Positions 35,472-44,796 of a stretch of 64,000 nucleotides of DNA are shown piece after piece (position 1 is the stretch's first letter; each line of letters begins with the position of its first letter). Position numbers and translations under genes: made by a program. The notes beneath the pieces were generated by a model. The model had not been told where the DNA came from. It was given only the letters and a program-made list of their open reading frames with translations, and did no database searches. The stretch comes from Clostridiales bacterium (GTDB lineage: Bacteria > Bacillota > Clostridia > Peptostreptococcales > Acidaminobacteraceae): positions 186,001-250,000 of the forward strand of contig JAEIOD010000003.1 of the NCBI GenBank assembly GCA_016342415.1, given 5' to 3'.

Positions 35472-35894
35472 ATGTTTGGAGAAATAGTTGAGAATCAAAA
35501 GTATATTGAACGTGAAGGTGTTTATGGTATTTTTGACAATGATAACGGTGAGATTGGCGTTGTACATGTAAGAGGTACCCACTTGTTAGTTGGTGGTGGT
35601 ATAGAAGCCGGTGAAAATCATATCACTGCTTTGAAACGGGAATTCATTGAAGAAATCGGATACGGCATTGAAATTCTTGAGTTTGTTGATCGATTGACAG
35701 AGTACCACTGTACAGTAAACGGAGGTCACTATTATAAATTGATCGGGAACGTATATCGAGTGAAGTTAAATGAAAAAATAAAAGATGGTATCGAACCAGA
35801 TCATCAATTGAAGTGGCTAAAATATGAAGATGTAAAAAAGGGAATGATCTTATCGTATCAATCTTATATTTTACAACAAGTATTTTCACAATAA
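35472..35894 (+). CDS. Nudix hydrolase
   Basis: 140 residues with a perfect Nudix box near residues 37-60: GGIEAGE, seven residues, then REFIEEIGY. It follows the short-Nudix pattern of enzymes that clean up or convert nucleotide derivatives. I prefer ATG 35472, with TGGAG spaced six bases before it, to ATG 35457. The nitroreductase gene follows after nine bases. Confidence 0.9.
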   Translation: MFGEIVENQKYIEREGVYGIFDNDNGEIGVVHVRGTHLLVGGGIEAGENHITALKREFIEEIGYGIEILEFVDRLTEYHCTVNGGHYYKLIGNVYRVKLNEKIKDGIEPDHQLKWLKYEDVKKGMILSYQSYILQQVFSQ

Positions 35895-35903
35895 GGAGTT
35901 TTA

Positions 35904-36455
35904 ATGGATGGTAATAGCATAATATTTAAAAGAAGAAGTATCAGAAAATATAAAGAGGAATCGGTTGATAAAGACATTCTGATACACTTGGTGGAAGCGG
36001 GTATGGCTGCACCGACTGCCTGTAATAATAAGCCTTGGGAGTTCATAGTGATAACAGAGAATATGGACTCGCTACGAAAAAATCTGTATTTCGGCAATTA
36101 CAATGCTCCTGCAGCAATTGTGGTTTGTGGGAATATGAAGCTTGCCAAAGGTGGCATACAGAAATATTGGGTGCAGGATTGCAGTGCCGCGATGGAGAAC
36201 ATTTTACTTGCTGCAACAGAAAAAGGATTGGGATCGGTTTGGATAGGTTTATATCCTCAAGCAAGTGCTATTAAGCCTGTATCTGATTATTTAGATCTGC
36301 CGGATTATGTCGTGCCTCTTGGTATAGCATTAGTCGGATACAGTGATGAAGATAAAGATGCTCGAACCCAGTATAATGAAAAAAGAGTGTATTGGGAAAG
36401 CTACGATAAAAATCGTAAACACAGAAGTCGAGAAAAAAACATGAAGTTCTTATAA
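35904..36455 (+). CDS. Nitroreductase-family flavoprotein
   Basis: 183 residues. FKRRSIRKY at the N-terminus and APTACNNKPWEFIVI are the standard FMN-binding motifs of the nitroreductase family. The C-terminal LGIALVGYSDED also fits. Such FMN enzymes reduce nitro or quinone groups or oxidise unusual cofactors with NAD(P)H. AAGGAG precedes the ATG. It lies mid-series among the modifying enzymes. Confidence 0.88.
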   Translation: MDGNSIIFKRRSIRKYKEESVDKDILIHLVEAGMAAPTACNNKPWEFIVITENMDSLRKNLYFGNYNAPAAIVVCGNMKLAKGGIQKYWVQDCSAAMENILLAATEKGLGSVWIGLYPQASAIKPVSDYLDLPDYVVPLGIALVGYSDEDKDARTQYNEKRVYWESYDKNRKHRSREKNMKFL

Positions 36456-36493
36456 TAGATTACATACAATATAAGATAAAGAAGGAGTAACAT

Positions 36494-37048
36494 ATGATTA
36501 TAATCATTAGTGCGGCAAGCTGTTCAGGCAAAACCTTGATGTCACAGACACTTTTGGAAAAATATAAAATCCCGTATTACTCGATTGATCATATTAAAAT
36601 GGGTATTTTTAGAGCTGATGAAAATTGTGGTTTTACACCTTGTGATAGCAATGAAAAGATTGGACTTGCACTCTGGCCAATGCTAAAAGGTATCATAAAA
36701 ACCAGTATAGAAAACAGTCAAAATTTAATCATAGAAGGATGTTATATTTTACCTGAGTTTTTAAAGGAGTTTGAAGAGGAATATGCTGAAAAGATTATTT
36801 CTATATTTTTTGGTTTTTCTAAACAATATGTTCAGACTAAATTTGAAACAGGCATTCTAAAACATAGATGTGTTGTTGAAAAAAGAGGTTATGATGAGGA
36901 GCGTCCGGTTCATAACTTTATCGAGGAACATCAATATTTTAAATTAAAATGTCAATTATATGACCAACCGTATTTTGAAATCAACACTGACTATGAAGAG
37001 GAAATACAACAGATTTATGATTATATAGACAGTCGGTATCGCAAGTAA
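36494..37048 (+). CDS. P-loop kinase-like protein
   Basis: 184 residues. Walker A is SAASCSGKT near residues 6-14, followed by YYSIDHIKMG, whose Asp is placed like the acceptor-binding Asp of small P-loop kinases. LIIEGCYILPEF is a Walker-B-like strand. The substrate cannot be named. AAGGAGT precedes the ATG; a 250-base gap separates it from the next gene. Confidence 0.75.
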   Translation: MIIIISAASCSGKTLMSQTLLEKYKIPYYSIDHIKMGIFRADENCGFTPCDSNEKIGLALWPMLKGIIKTSIENSQNLIIEGCYILPEFLKEFEEEYAEKIISIFFGFSKQYVQTKFETGILKHRCVVEKRGYDEERPVHNFIEEHQYFKLKCQLYDQPYFEINTDYEEEIQQIYDYIDSRYRK

Positions 37049-37300
37049 ATACTATTTGTGGTATGTGATAAGAAATAGATTCTATTTAACACATTAAATG
37101 ATCTACTTGTTTCAAATTCATATCATCTTTTATACATTATGTGACTTATAATCATACAATTTAGCTCAGATTTTGTAATGTTATCAAACGCTGTGGTATT
37201 TGGTATGCTCTTAGTTTAAAATAATAGTAGTATTGTAATTTGAGTTATTGATTGGAGTTGTAATCAATTGACAGTGAAGTACTTAAGCGAAGGAGAACTA

Positions 37301-39307
37301 ATGAAACGATTTGTTTTAAGTCTATTTCTAGCGTGTATGCTGATAATGTTTGTGTTTAATTCGTATGGCGAAAATGTAAATATAATGGTAATTGAAAATG
37401 AAAATTCACCTGAAGTAGAAAAAGTTGATATATTAGTAGGCATTTATGAGAATTTGCCATTGGTCGGTTTGGATGAAAAGAACAATCCAACAGGCTTTTT
37501 TATTGAAATTATGAACTATGTTGCACAAAAGGAAAATTGGAATATCACTTACGAAGTGAATACACTCAGCGAAAATTTTATCAAATTGGAACAAGGTGAG
37601 TTGGATCTTGTTTTGGCAATTGCCTATACAGAGGAAAGGGCTGAAAAGTACCTTTATAATACTCAAACCCTTTACACCAATTGGGGACAGGTATATACCA
37701 ACAATAAGTACGACGTTGAAAGTTATTTTGATTTGGAAGGTATGAGAATCGGAGTAGAGACCGGTGATGTGCATTTTAAAAGTGCCAACGGCATTAAATA
37801 CATTTTGGAGTCGTTTGATATTGATGTTGAATATGTAGAGTATCCTGGCAGAAAAGAAATGTTGGTGGATTTGGAAAGAGGTTTAGTGGATGCTGGAATT
37901 GTCAGTCGTTTATTTGGAGAGTACCATGACTCGAATCATACTTTGGCTTTAACGCCAATTCAGTTTAATCCAATTGAAATAAAACTGATAACATCGGAGA
38001 TTTCAAATGAATTTTTGTTGGATAGTTTTGATAAACATGTTATGGATTTAAAAGCGGACAAGGAGTCATTGTATTATCACGGCCTAGATAATATGCTTAA
38101 CCGCGATAAGAGTTTTTATATACCGAAAGCTATGAAAGGCACCATAGCAATCTTAATTGCAATGCTTATCGCTTCAGGGATGACTATTCTCTTTTATAGA
38201 AAAATAATCAGAAACCAAAATAAGAGTATTCTGGATCAAAATGTTCATTTAAAGCAGTTATTATCTTGTATATCAACTTTATCATCTATTCAAAATATGG
38301 ATTTATTATTTATTAACTTTGTAGACCATCTTATGGAAATATTAAATGACCAAATGATTGAAGTTGTTAGCATCATCAAGTACGATGATGCCTATTATGT
38401 AGATTCAAGTGAATACGTAACAAAAGCTTACCAAACAGAGGCGGGTTTAAAAGTAAAAGAATCAACTCTTCATGCTTCAGTTTTAGAGAACTTGGTTCTA
38501 GCGACTCATGCTGAGGAGAATATTTTATTTGCTGAGGATATGATTATTGTTAAATATGAAAGTTCTCATAACTGTGAGGGTTATATCTATATAGAAACGA
38601 GTCATGAGATTATCGAAAAGGAATTTTTGAGTATCTATATAATCAATCTTTTATCAGCTTTGCAATCGATTATTATAAGCAATGCAAGAGTTGAAGAAAA
38701 AACAAAACTTTTAGTATCCTTAGGTGAATTAATAGAAAAAAGAGATCAATTTGTTGCCAATCATGTTAAAAGAGTATCTGAAGCCACAACATATTTGGCC
38801 AGTTTGTATGGATATGATGAGGAAAAACTCAGTCATATAACCATTTCAAGTTCGGTTCATGATATTGGCAAAATATTTGTACCAGATTATATCCTTAACA
38901 AACCAGGTAAATTGAATGCTGAAGAGTTTCAAATGATTAAATCCCATGCAACTGACAAGTTCGAATTTATTGATAATGTAGAGGATAGTTTATCAAAATC
39001 AGTACATAATGTGGTCAGGTATCATCATGAGAATTGGAATGGTACAGGGTATCCAGAAGGATTGAGTGGTGAGAATATACCTCTAGAAGCAAGACTAACA
39101 AGTATAATAGATGTCTTCGAAGCATTAACGCATAGTAGATCATATAAAGGTGCATGGTCTTATGAGAAGGCAGTGAGTTTTATATTAGATAATTCTGGTA
39201 TAAAGTTTGATCCTGAAATTATTGATGTATTTGAAAAACATAGTCGAGAAATCTACGAGATATTCTTATTGTCACCAGATGATCTGGAAGAACAGAAAAT
39301 AAATTGA
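37301..39307 (+). CDS. Membrane HD-GYP phosphodiesterase with extracellular SBP_bac_3 sensor domain
   Basis: After a signal-anchor, residues about 40-255 form a type-3 solute-binding domain (VGIYENLPLVGLDEKNNPTG, DLVLAIAYTEERAEKY). A membrane helix lies near 279-301, then a GAF-like linker to about 470. The HD-GYP domain carries H520-D521 in HDIGK and HHENWNGTGYP near 575-585. Asn replaces the common Asp in that last motif. The enzyme should degrade cyclic di-GMP in response to an external amino-acid-like ligand. It is a counterpart to the cyclase at 1750. AAGGAG at 37290-37295 decides ATG 37301 over 37268. Confidence 0.88.
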   Translation: MKRFVLSLFLACMLIMFVFNSYGENVNIMVIENENSPEVEKVDILVGIYENLPLVGLDEKNNPTGFFIEIMNYVAQKENWNITYEVNTLSENFIKLEQGELDLVLAIAYTEERAEKYLYNTQTLYTNWGQVYTNNKYDVESYFDLEGMRIGVETGDVHFKSANGIKYILESFDIDVEYVEYPGRKEMLVDLERGLVDAGIVSRLFGEYHDSNHTLALTPIQFNPIEIKLITSEISNEFLLDSFDKHVMDLKADKESLYYHGLDNMLNRDKSFYIPKAMKGTIAILIAMLIASGMTILFYRKIIRNQNKSILDQNVHLKQLLSCISTLSSIQNMDLLFINFVDHLMEILNDQMIEVVSIIKYDDAYYVDSSEYVTKAYQTEAGLKVKESTLHASVLENLVLATHAEENILFAEDMIIVKYESSHNCEGYIYIETSHEIIEKEFLSIYIINLLSALQSIIISNARVEEKTKLLVSLGELIEKRDQFVANHVKRVSEATTYLASLYGYDEEKLSHITISSSVHDIGKIFVPDYILNKPGKLNAEEFQMIKSHATDKFEFIDNVEDSLSKSVHNVVRYHHENWNGTGYPEGLSGENIPLEARLTSIIDVFEALTHSRSYKGAWSYEKAVSFILDNSGIKFDPEIIDVFEKHSREIYEIFLLSPDDLEEQKIN

Positions 39308-39375
39308 CTGTAGTAATTATATAGGACTAGAATTATGATCTTTTTAGATCATTAATTAATCAAGTTAAGATTTTG

Positions 39376-39406
39376 ACCCTTCTAGTTATGAACTGGAAGG
39401 GTTTCC
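39376..39406 (+). terminator. Probable terminator after the HD-GYP gene
   Basis: ACCCTTCTAGTT (39376-39387) pairs with AACTGGAAGGGT (39391-39402, one G-U pair) around ATG, followed by TT and CC. The T-run is short, so termination may be partial. Confidence 0.6.
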
Positions 39407-39436
39407 ATTAATCTGTAGAAGTATCGGAGGACTAAA

Positions 39437-39952
39437 ATGACTATTGAGATTGAACGTATGAGTTTAAACAACTTAGAGGATATTTATAACTTTGAAGTTG
39501 AGAACAAAACTTTCTTTGAAAAAGGTTTATCACCTAGACCAGAGGGATATTTTGAGTTCTGTTCTTTTAAAATGATGATGTTAGAAATCTTAAAAGAGCA
39601 ATCAGAAGGAACATGTCATATGCATCTCATTCGTGATTCATATGGGAAAATGATCGGCCGAATTAATCTCCATTCAATTACAAAGGGAAAAGTGATAGAA
39701 GCTGAACTTGGTTACCGTATAGGTGAAAATGAACAAGGCAAAGGTTATGCGACAGAAGCAATAAAGTTGATACTTGAAAAAGCTGCTGCAAAATATGGTA
39801 TAACATGTATAAAGGCAGGTACTTCAACAGAAAACATTGGTTCAAGGAAAATTTTAGAGAAGAACGGCTTTAAATGGATTGGTGAAGAAAAGAAGGTCAT
39901 GAAAGTCAATGGAAGATGGATAGATGGTCTTTTGTTTGAAAAACAACTATAG
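39437..39952 (+). CDS. GNAT-family N-acetyltransferase, RimJ/RimL-like
   Basis: 171 residues. EAELGYRIGENEQGKGYATEAIKLILEKA is the RimJ/RimL-type core with QGKGYAT, followed by NIGSRKILEKNGFKWIGEE. Relatives acetylate ribosomal protein N-termini or small amines, and closely related members differ in substrate. CGGAGGAC precedes the ATG. Confidence 0.9.
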   Translation: MTIEIERMSLNNLEDIYNFEVENKTFFEKGLSPRPEGYFEFCSFKMMMLEILKEQSEGTCHMHLIRDSYGKMIGRINLHSITKGKVIEAELGYRIGENEQGKGYATEAIKLILEKAAAKYGITCIKAGTSTENIGSRKILEKNGFKWIGEEKKVMKVNGRWIDGLLFEKQL

Positions 39953-40001
39953 TGTTGATCTTGAAAAGTTGGAAATTAAATTATGTTAATGGGGAGGAAA
40001 A

Positions 40002-40436
40002 ATGAAATATGACCGAATGTTAAATAAACAAGAAACACCCTCTGATAGTGATATACACAATTACATTGGTAGTCGAGTAGAGTTGTGGGACCATATACAC
40101 ACTTATCTAAAGACTCATTATGATTTCAAACCTGAATTGGTGTTCTTTACAAAGAAGTACGGTTGGACTATCCGTTACAGAAGAAGTGGTAAAACACTTT
40201 GTTATTTTTTCCCTGAGGAAGAGGCATTTTCAATATTAATCGTGTTGGGAAAAAAAGAAGCGGAAAATCTTGAAATGATGAGACTTGAAATTAATGATAA
40301 CATCATGACCGTATTTGATACGACTGAACAACTACATGACGGTCGTTGGATGTGGGTTCGAATTTTAGATAAGTCTGACCTTGACTCGTTAATCCTATTA
40401 TTAAATGCTAAGAAAAAACCAAAGAAGACTATATAA
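40002..40436 (+). CDS. DUF3788-family protein
   Basis: 144 residues. The W-x-x-x-x-x-Y-L and PELVFFTKKYGWTIRYRRSGKTLCYFFPEEEAF string is characteristic of DUF3788, a small family of unknown function often found near acetyltransferases. The region ending WVRILDKSDLDSLILLL is also typical. GGGGAGG precedes the ATG. No catalytic motif can be assigned. Confidence 0.82.
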   Translation: MKYDRMLNKQETPSDSDIHNYIGSRVELWDHIHTYLKTHYDFKPELVFFTKKYGWTIRYRRSGKTLCYFFPEEEAFSILIVLGKKEAENLEMMRLEINDNIMTVFDTTEQLHDGRWMWVRILDKSDLDSLILLLNAKKKPKKTI

Positions 40437-40451
40437 GAAAAGAGAGACAAT

Positions 40452-41219
40452 ATGATAGATTTTTACTATTGGGGCATTCAATGCCCTTATAATTTTTCAA
40501 ATATGAAAGCACTGGAAGCTGTAGAAGAAAAATATAATGTTAAAGTGAACTATATTGAGATGAGTAAACATCAAGATATTGTTAAAGAACTTAATATATT
40601 TTCACCAACATTTACAATATTCGATAAAAAACTTAGATGGACGGGTCCGATTACCGAAGAGTTGATTCTAAGCTACCTAAATGGGGAGATGCTTCATAGA
40701 ACACCTTATATTGTTAAAAGTGAAAACAGAATAGTAAAAGGTGAATTAAAGTTATTGATTCCAAAGCTTTCATCTGATATCAAAAAACTATGTTGTTCAA
40801 AGACATGTAAAAACAGTTCAGCTGAAAAAGGTATGTGGTTGAATCAGCTTATGTCTGACCATGATTTAAAGCATATGGGTGTTCTTCATTATGTGGATAG
40901 TGAATGTGTTGGTGGAGTGGAATATGTACCAACAATGGCCGTACCGTATGATATCCCAAAATCAGCGGATTCAGCATTTCTGACCTGTGTATATGCTTCT
41001 GATCCTATATATGATTATAAAAGTTATCCTTTGGAGAAATTAGAAGAGGAATTGAAGCGGGATGGTTATAAAAAAATATATGCTATTGCTTCTCAGGATG
41101 TCGCCTTTCCGAATGGACCTCTAGAGTGGTTTATCAAACAAGGTTATAGTGATTTGGGTGTGGTTTATCATGAAGAAAATGATGGTGCAGACCAGCATTT
41201 AATTGAAAAGGTAATATAG
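40452..41219 (+). CDS. Thioredoxin-fold-like domain joined to a degenerate GNAT domain
   Basis: 255 residues. The first 80 look thioredoxin-like (DFYYWGIQCPYNFSNMKALEAVEE, then FSPTFTIFDKKLRWTGP), but the CxxC is missing: only the Cys of QCPY remains. The second half has GNAT-like strands (YVPTMAVPYDIP, AFLTCVYASD, WFIKQGYSDLGVVYHEE) without a clear CoA loop. A Cys-rich middle (CCSKTCKNSSAEKG) links them. The combination recalls YoaP-like proteins, but the match is not certain and activity is doubtful. Confidence 0.5.
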   Translation: MIDFYYWGIQCPYNFSNMKALEAVEEKYNVKVNYIEMSKHQDIVKELNIFSPTFTIFDKKLRWTGPITEELILSYLNGEMLHRTPYIVKSENRIVKGELKLLIPKLSSDIKKLCCSKTCKNSSAEKGMWLNQLMSDHDLKHMGVLHYVDSECVGGVEYVPTMAVPYDIPKSADSAFLTCVYASDPIYDYKSYPLEKLEEELKRDGYKKIYAIASQDVAFPNGPLEWFIKQGYSDLGVVYHEENDGADQHLIEKVI

Positions 41220-41253
41220 AAAAATTTAAGTACAATACAGAAAAGGATATCTT

Positions 41254-41805
41254 ATGAATAAATACAGATTGGTAAAATTATGTGAAGATGATATGGAATG
41301 TTTTGAACTGCTTTATAACTGGATTGTAGAAGAAGAAAATCGTGACCATCATACCTGTAGACCAATTAAGGAAATGGGCTCGTTAAGTGATTATATTACT
41401 GCTATGAAACATATTATTGGTACAGGTGTTCAGGCATATATATTACAAACGAGTGAGACAAAAGAGGTTTTAGGAAAGATTACATTATTTGATTATAATC
41501 CTAGGAATCATAGTGCGGAATTTGGCTATTACTTACCAAAACAGCATAGAGGAAAAGGATATGGACAGAAGATGCTCCAACTCTTTCTTAATCTGATTTT
41601 TAATGACGAAACCATTGAGTTGAATAAGGTCTATGCAACAACAGCTTCAAATAATGAAGGTTCAGTAAAAATACTAGAAAAAGAAGGATTTTGCCTAGAT
41701 GGTACTATTAGAGAACATTATTGGATAAATGATAGGATCTATGATCAATTACATTATTCGCTATTAAAAAGAGAATATAGTGATTCTAAAATAGGAGATA
41801 GATAG
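41254..41805 (+). CDS. GNAT-family N-acetyltransferase, RimJ/RimL-like
   Basis: 183 residues. SAEFGYYLPKQHRGKGYGQKMLQLFLNLIF carries the CoA loop RGKGYG, and NEGSVKILEKEGFCLDGTIREHYWINDRIYDQLHYSLL is the RimJ/RimL ending. The stop is adjacent to the ATG of the HD gene, whose ribosome site lies inside this gene. Confidence 0.9.
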   Translation: MNKYRLVKLCEDDMECFELLYNWIVEEENRDHHTCRPIKEMGSLSDYITAMKHIIGTGVQAYILQTSETKEVLGKITLFDYNPRNHSAEFGYYLPKQHRGKGYGQKMLQLFLNLIFNDETIELNKVYATTASNNEGSVKILEKEGFCLDGTIREHYWINDRIYDQLHYSLLKREYSDSKIGDR

Positions 41806-42450
41806 ATGCAGAAGCTTATAAATAAAACACAAGAATTCTTATACGATGTATTGAGCCAATCAGAATATGATCAACACGAAATTGATTATCGTTTTGAACA
41901 CAGTTTAAGAGTTGCCAATATCGGATTGGATCTAGCAGTAAAAGAAAATGCCAATAAAAAGATAGTTGTACTAGGTTGTTTATTACATGACCTTGGTAAG
42001 TTTGAAAGTGAAAAAGGCATAGATCATGGCAGGGTGTCTGCTGAGCTCGCAAAACCATATTTAAGGACATTGAACTTATCAAATAAAGAAATAGAAGATA
42101 TTTGTTTTTCAATTGCGACTCACGTCGATGGTAAAGCAGGTTATGAGTACGAGGATATCATAGAAGCAAAGATAGTGACCGATGCAGATAATATCGACCG
42201 TTTTAGCAGTTCTAAAATACTACAAACTAGATTGTGGGAATTAAAAGATGTTCCGAAATCAAAAACAGAAAAAATAGAAGATTTACAAAACCATATTAAC
42301 AAGTTAGAAGAATTCTTAGTTAAAGATAGATTGGAAACACCTTCAGGGAACTGTCTATTTAAAGATAAAGTAGATATGCAATTACATTTTTATTCATCAC
42401 TAATACTTGATTTGAAAATAACAGCAACACCACAATGGTCATTTGAATAG
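41806..42450 (+). CDS. HD-domain metal-dependent phosphohydrolase
   Basis: 214 residues. The HD ligands are the His of FEHSLRVA, the pair in LLHDLGKF, and DADNIDRFSSS for the late Asp. HD hydrolases remove phosphate from nucleotides or related compounds. AGGAGAT overlaps the end of the previous gene. No accessory domain is present and the substrate is open. Confidence 0.87.
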   Translation: MQKLINKTQEFLYDVLSQSEYDQHEIDYRFEHSLRVANIGLDLAVKENANKKIVVLGCLLHDLGKFESEKGIDHGRVSAELAKPYLRTLNLSNKEIEDICFSIATHVDGKAGYEYEDIIEAKIVTDADNIDRFSSSKILQTRLWELKDVPKSKTEKIEDLQNHINKLEEFLVKDRLETPSGNCLFKDKVDMQLHFYSSLILDLKITATPQWSFE

Positions 42451-42481
42451 GATTGGAAATGATACAAGAAAAGAGGCTATG

Positions 42482-43003
42482 ATGCTTAAAAACAAACACA
42501 TTCGATTGGTAGAAGCTTCAAATGAAAACGTAGATTTATTAATCAAATGGACTTTGGATTCAAATGCTCAAGGACCTTATAAATCTGTTCCTGATATGAA
42601 TGAAGAAGCACTAAGAGCATTATTCTTGCATAACACTGACCGCCAGTACTATATGATTCAGACAATCGATGGCAAACCGATTGGGAGATTCTATTATCGA
42701 AAATGGCGATTTACATCAGATCCTCATACGATAGATTGGGAACTGAATATCATAATCGCTGATCCTGATGAACGAGGTAAAGGTTATGGAACGGATGCAC
42801 AAAAGTTGGCCATAACACATCTTCAATCACTACAACATACAAACTCAATATTTGCTTACACAATGAATGAAAATATTGGTGAAAGAAAAGCATTGGAGAA
42901 ATGCGGTTTTGAGTGTGTAGGTGATTTAAATCAAGTTTATTATGCTATTGATTTAGGCGTGTTGAGACCAGAGCACTTTGTTTTGTATATTATTAAAGAA
43001 TAA
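42482..43003 (+). CDS. GNAT-family N-acetyltransferase
   Basis: 173 residues from ATG 42482; AAGAGG at 42471-42476 fits this codon better than 42479, and the frame back to 42443 lies inside the HD gene. WELNIIIADPDERGKGYGTDAQKLAITHL gives the CoA loop, followed by NIGERKALEKCGFECVGD. The family is clear; the substrate is not. Confidence 0.88.
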   Translation: MLKNKHIRLVEASNENVDLLIKWTLDSNAQGPYKSVPDMNEEALRALFLHNTDRQYYMIQTIDGKPIGRFYYRKWRFTSDPHTIDWELNIIIADPDERGKGYGTDAQKLAITHLQSLQHTNSIFAYTMNENIGERKALEKCGFECVGDLNQVYYAIDLGVLRPEHFVLYIIKE

Positions 43004-43029
43004 TTTTATTCGCTATGAAAGGGGATCTT

Positions 43030-43575
43030 ATGAATGTTATAAACAGATTTCCAGTATTAGAAACAGAAAGATTAATTTTAAGGGAAATAGGGTCAAATGA
43101 TAATGAGGCTCTGTTTGATATTTTTTCATCTGAAACAATTATGAAATACTACGGTATGTTTCCTTATGAAGAAATGAGTCAAGCAGAACAATTGATATCT
43201 AATTTTGCAAAGTCGTTTGAGGAAGAAAAATCCATCAGATGGGGAATTGAGTTAAAAGGTGAAAACATCCTAATTGGAACCTGTGGCTTTCATAATTGGA
43301 ATAAGAAACATCAAAGAGCTGAAATTGGTTATGAACTTCATAATAATCATTGGAAAAAGGGATATGTATCTGAGGCAATCTCAGAAGTTATTAAATACGG
43401 TTTTCACAATCTGGAATTAAACAGAATAGAGGCGTTAGTTTATCCTGACAATATAGCATCTCATAAGTCTCTTGAAAAATTGGGGTTTGATAAGGAAGGT
43501 CTCTTAAAAGAATATTGCATTTTCAGAAATATAAAACAGGACTTGATAATGTACTCGTTAATAAATGATTATTAG
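43030..43575 (+). CDS. GNAT-family N-acetyltransferase, RimJ/RimL-like
   Basis: 181 residues from ATG 43030, which has AAAGGGGA just before it (43015 does not). FPVLETERLILREI is the usual RimJ/RimL opening, RAEIGYELHNNHWKKGYVSEAI the core with a KKGYVS loop, and NIASHKSLEKLGFDKEGLLKEY the ending. Full-length member of the family. Confidence 0.9.
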   Translation: MNVINRFPVLETERLILREIGSNDNEALFDIFSSETIMKYYGMFPYEEMSQAEQLISNFAKSFEEEKSIRWGIELKGENILIGTCGFHNWNKKHQRAEIGYELHNNHWKKGYVSEAISEVIKYGFHNLELNRIEALVYPDNIASHKSLEKLGFDKEGLLKEYCIFRNIKQDLIMYSLINDY

Positions 43576-43626
43576 TTGTGAAATTAGAGTTTCTAATATC
43601 ACATCTTATCAACAGGAGGAGAGGTA

Positions 43627-43968
43627 ATGAACACGATATTTCCAGATCCGATTATAAAACTGCCAAAAGCAGATATTCCAATAAGCGGTATTAAGGCTTA
43701 TCTATCACAAGGAGAAAATCATCAAATTCTCTATATGAGTTTTAGTAAAGATGTTGATTTACCTGAACATTTCCATGATGAACAGTGGGGGATTGTACTT
43801 GAAGGAGAAATAGAGTTAACAATTGATGGTATAACTACTTTGTATAAAAAAGGGGATAGATACTTTATTCCTAAAGGGGTAGAACATTCAGGAAAAATTT
43901 ATGCAGGGTATGCAGATATGACATTCTTTAATCAAAAGGATCGATTCAAAGTTAAGGAAATTTTATAA
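43627..43968 (+). CDS. Single-domain cupin protein
   Basis: 113 residues forming one cupin barrel. Motif 1 is LPEHFHDEQWGIVLEGEIEL, with two His and a Glu/Gln pair placed to bind metal, and motif 2 is GDRYFIPKGVEHSG. It may bind a metal and a small ligand or isomerise a sugar; nothing narrows it further. AGGAGGAGAGG precedes the ATG. Confidence 0.85.
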   Translation: MNTIFPDPIIKLPKADIPISGIKAYLSQGENHQILYMSFSKDVDLPEHFHDEQWGIVLEGEIELTIDGITTLYKKGDRYFIPKGVEHSGKIYAGYADMTFFNQKDRFKVKEIL

Positions 43969-44371
43969 GTTATTAATTATGACGACCTTTTAATCAGAAG
44001 TATATCATACACTCAGAAACACATCAGTGGATAAGGATAATAATTCGACTCCTATAGTTGTTGAAAAACTTGATGGATGCTTTGATTCGTAAAAAATGAA
44101 TATTGGGATCTTCTACAATAAAAAAAGAAATGCTGCTGAATAGGGAAGCATTCTTTTTTTCGTTTGAGTTATATAAGGTACAGACGTCTGATGTTACTTT
44201 TATGTGCATAATATGAAGTGAGTCAGTTCTTTTGAATCGGAATTAGACATTTAGATTATTTAGACAAGCAAGATTGATTAAAGCTATTGTATTCATAGTA
44301 TGAACTTCTTATTCGAATTATAATAAAGTAGGCAAACTGGATTAAGGATATGTCCAATAATGAGGGTGGAA
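43969..44371. other. Intergenic region with one terminator, no gene seen
   Basis: The 400-base gap holds the hairpin at 44120-44160 and the leader of the truncated P-loop gene. No open frame with a ribosome site and no clear promoter pair were found. Confidence 0.45.
44120..44160. terminator. Bidirectional-type intrinsic terminator
   Basis: AAAAAAAGAAATGCT (44120-44134) pairs with AGCATTCTTTTTTT (44147-44160) with one bulge. A-run and T-run flank the stem, so it could stop transcription from either side. Confidence 0.7.
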
Positions 44372-44668
44372 ATGAAAATAGAAAACAATATACTGAGATA
44401 TCATTTGCAGAATGTGTATTGGATCGGTGGAACTGCATGCGGTGGCAAAACCACAGCTTCAAAGACGATAGCTGAAAAATATAATTATTACCATTATGAT
44501 GCAGATACTATGTTTAAAGAATACAGAAAATTGGCTGATGATAAAGATCAACCAGCCTTAAGTAGAGAGTTTTCAAGTCTAAAAGATAATTTTGATAGAC
44601 CCATTGATGAGTATATTGATTATTTGGAGAAAATGAATAGAGATTACAATGCGAGTAAAACATATTAA
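44372..44668 (+). pseudogene. Truncated P-loop kinase gene, copy of the gene at 7756
   Basis: The first 90 codons match the intact gene at 7756-8403 at about 90% identity, including the Walker A loop (GTACGGKT, with Gly for Ala). At about 44640 the sequence switches to the 3' end of an IS605-type tnpB. The switch keeps the tnpB frame for six codons (DYNASK) until a 1-base deletion gives a stop at 44666-44668. The shared bases GAGA mark the junction, consistent with a microhomology deletion. The product lacks more than half the kinase and is presumably inactive. AGGGTGG serves ATG 44372. Confidence 0.9.
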
Positions 44669-44796
44669 AAGAAGGCTTAAAACAAATTGCGTAAGGAATG
44701 AAAAAACGGTGGGAACCACCGGGATAGCCTAGTCCATTAAAAGCCGTTAGGCTTTTCTACCTAGGAATCTTGTGATTTTAATCATGAGAGGTTCAA
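44640..44796 (+). mobile_element. Right-end remnant of an IS200/IS605 element
   Basis: These 157 bases match 25903-26059 of the complete element with about five differences: one 1-base deletion, one 1-base insertion and three substitutions. They cover the last 18 or so tnpB codons, the whole scaffold region and the right end GGTTCAA. The left part, tnpA and most of tnpB are gone. It sits between two truncated host genes and marks a deletion that started in the element. Confidence 0.92.
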
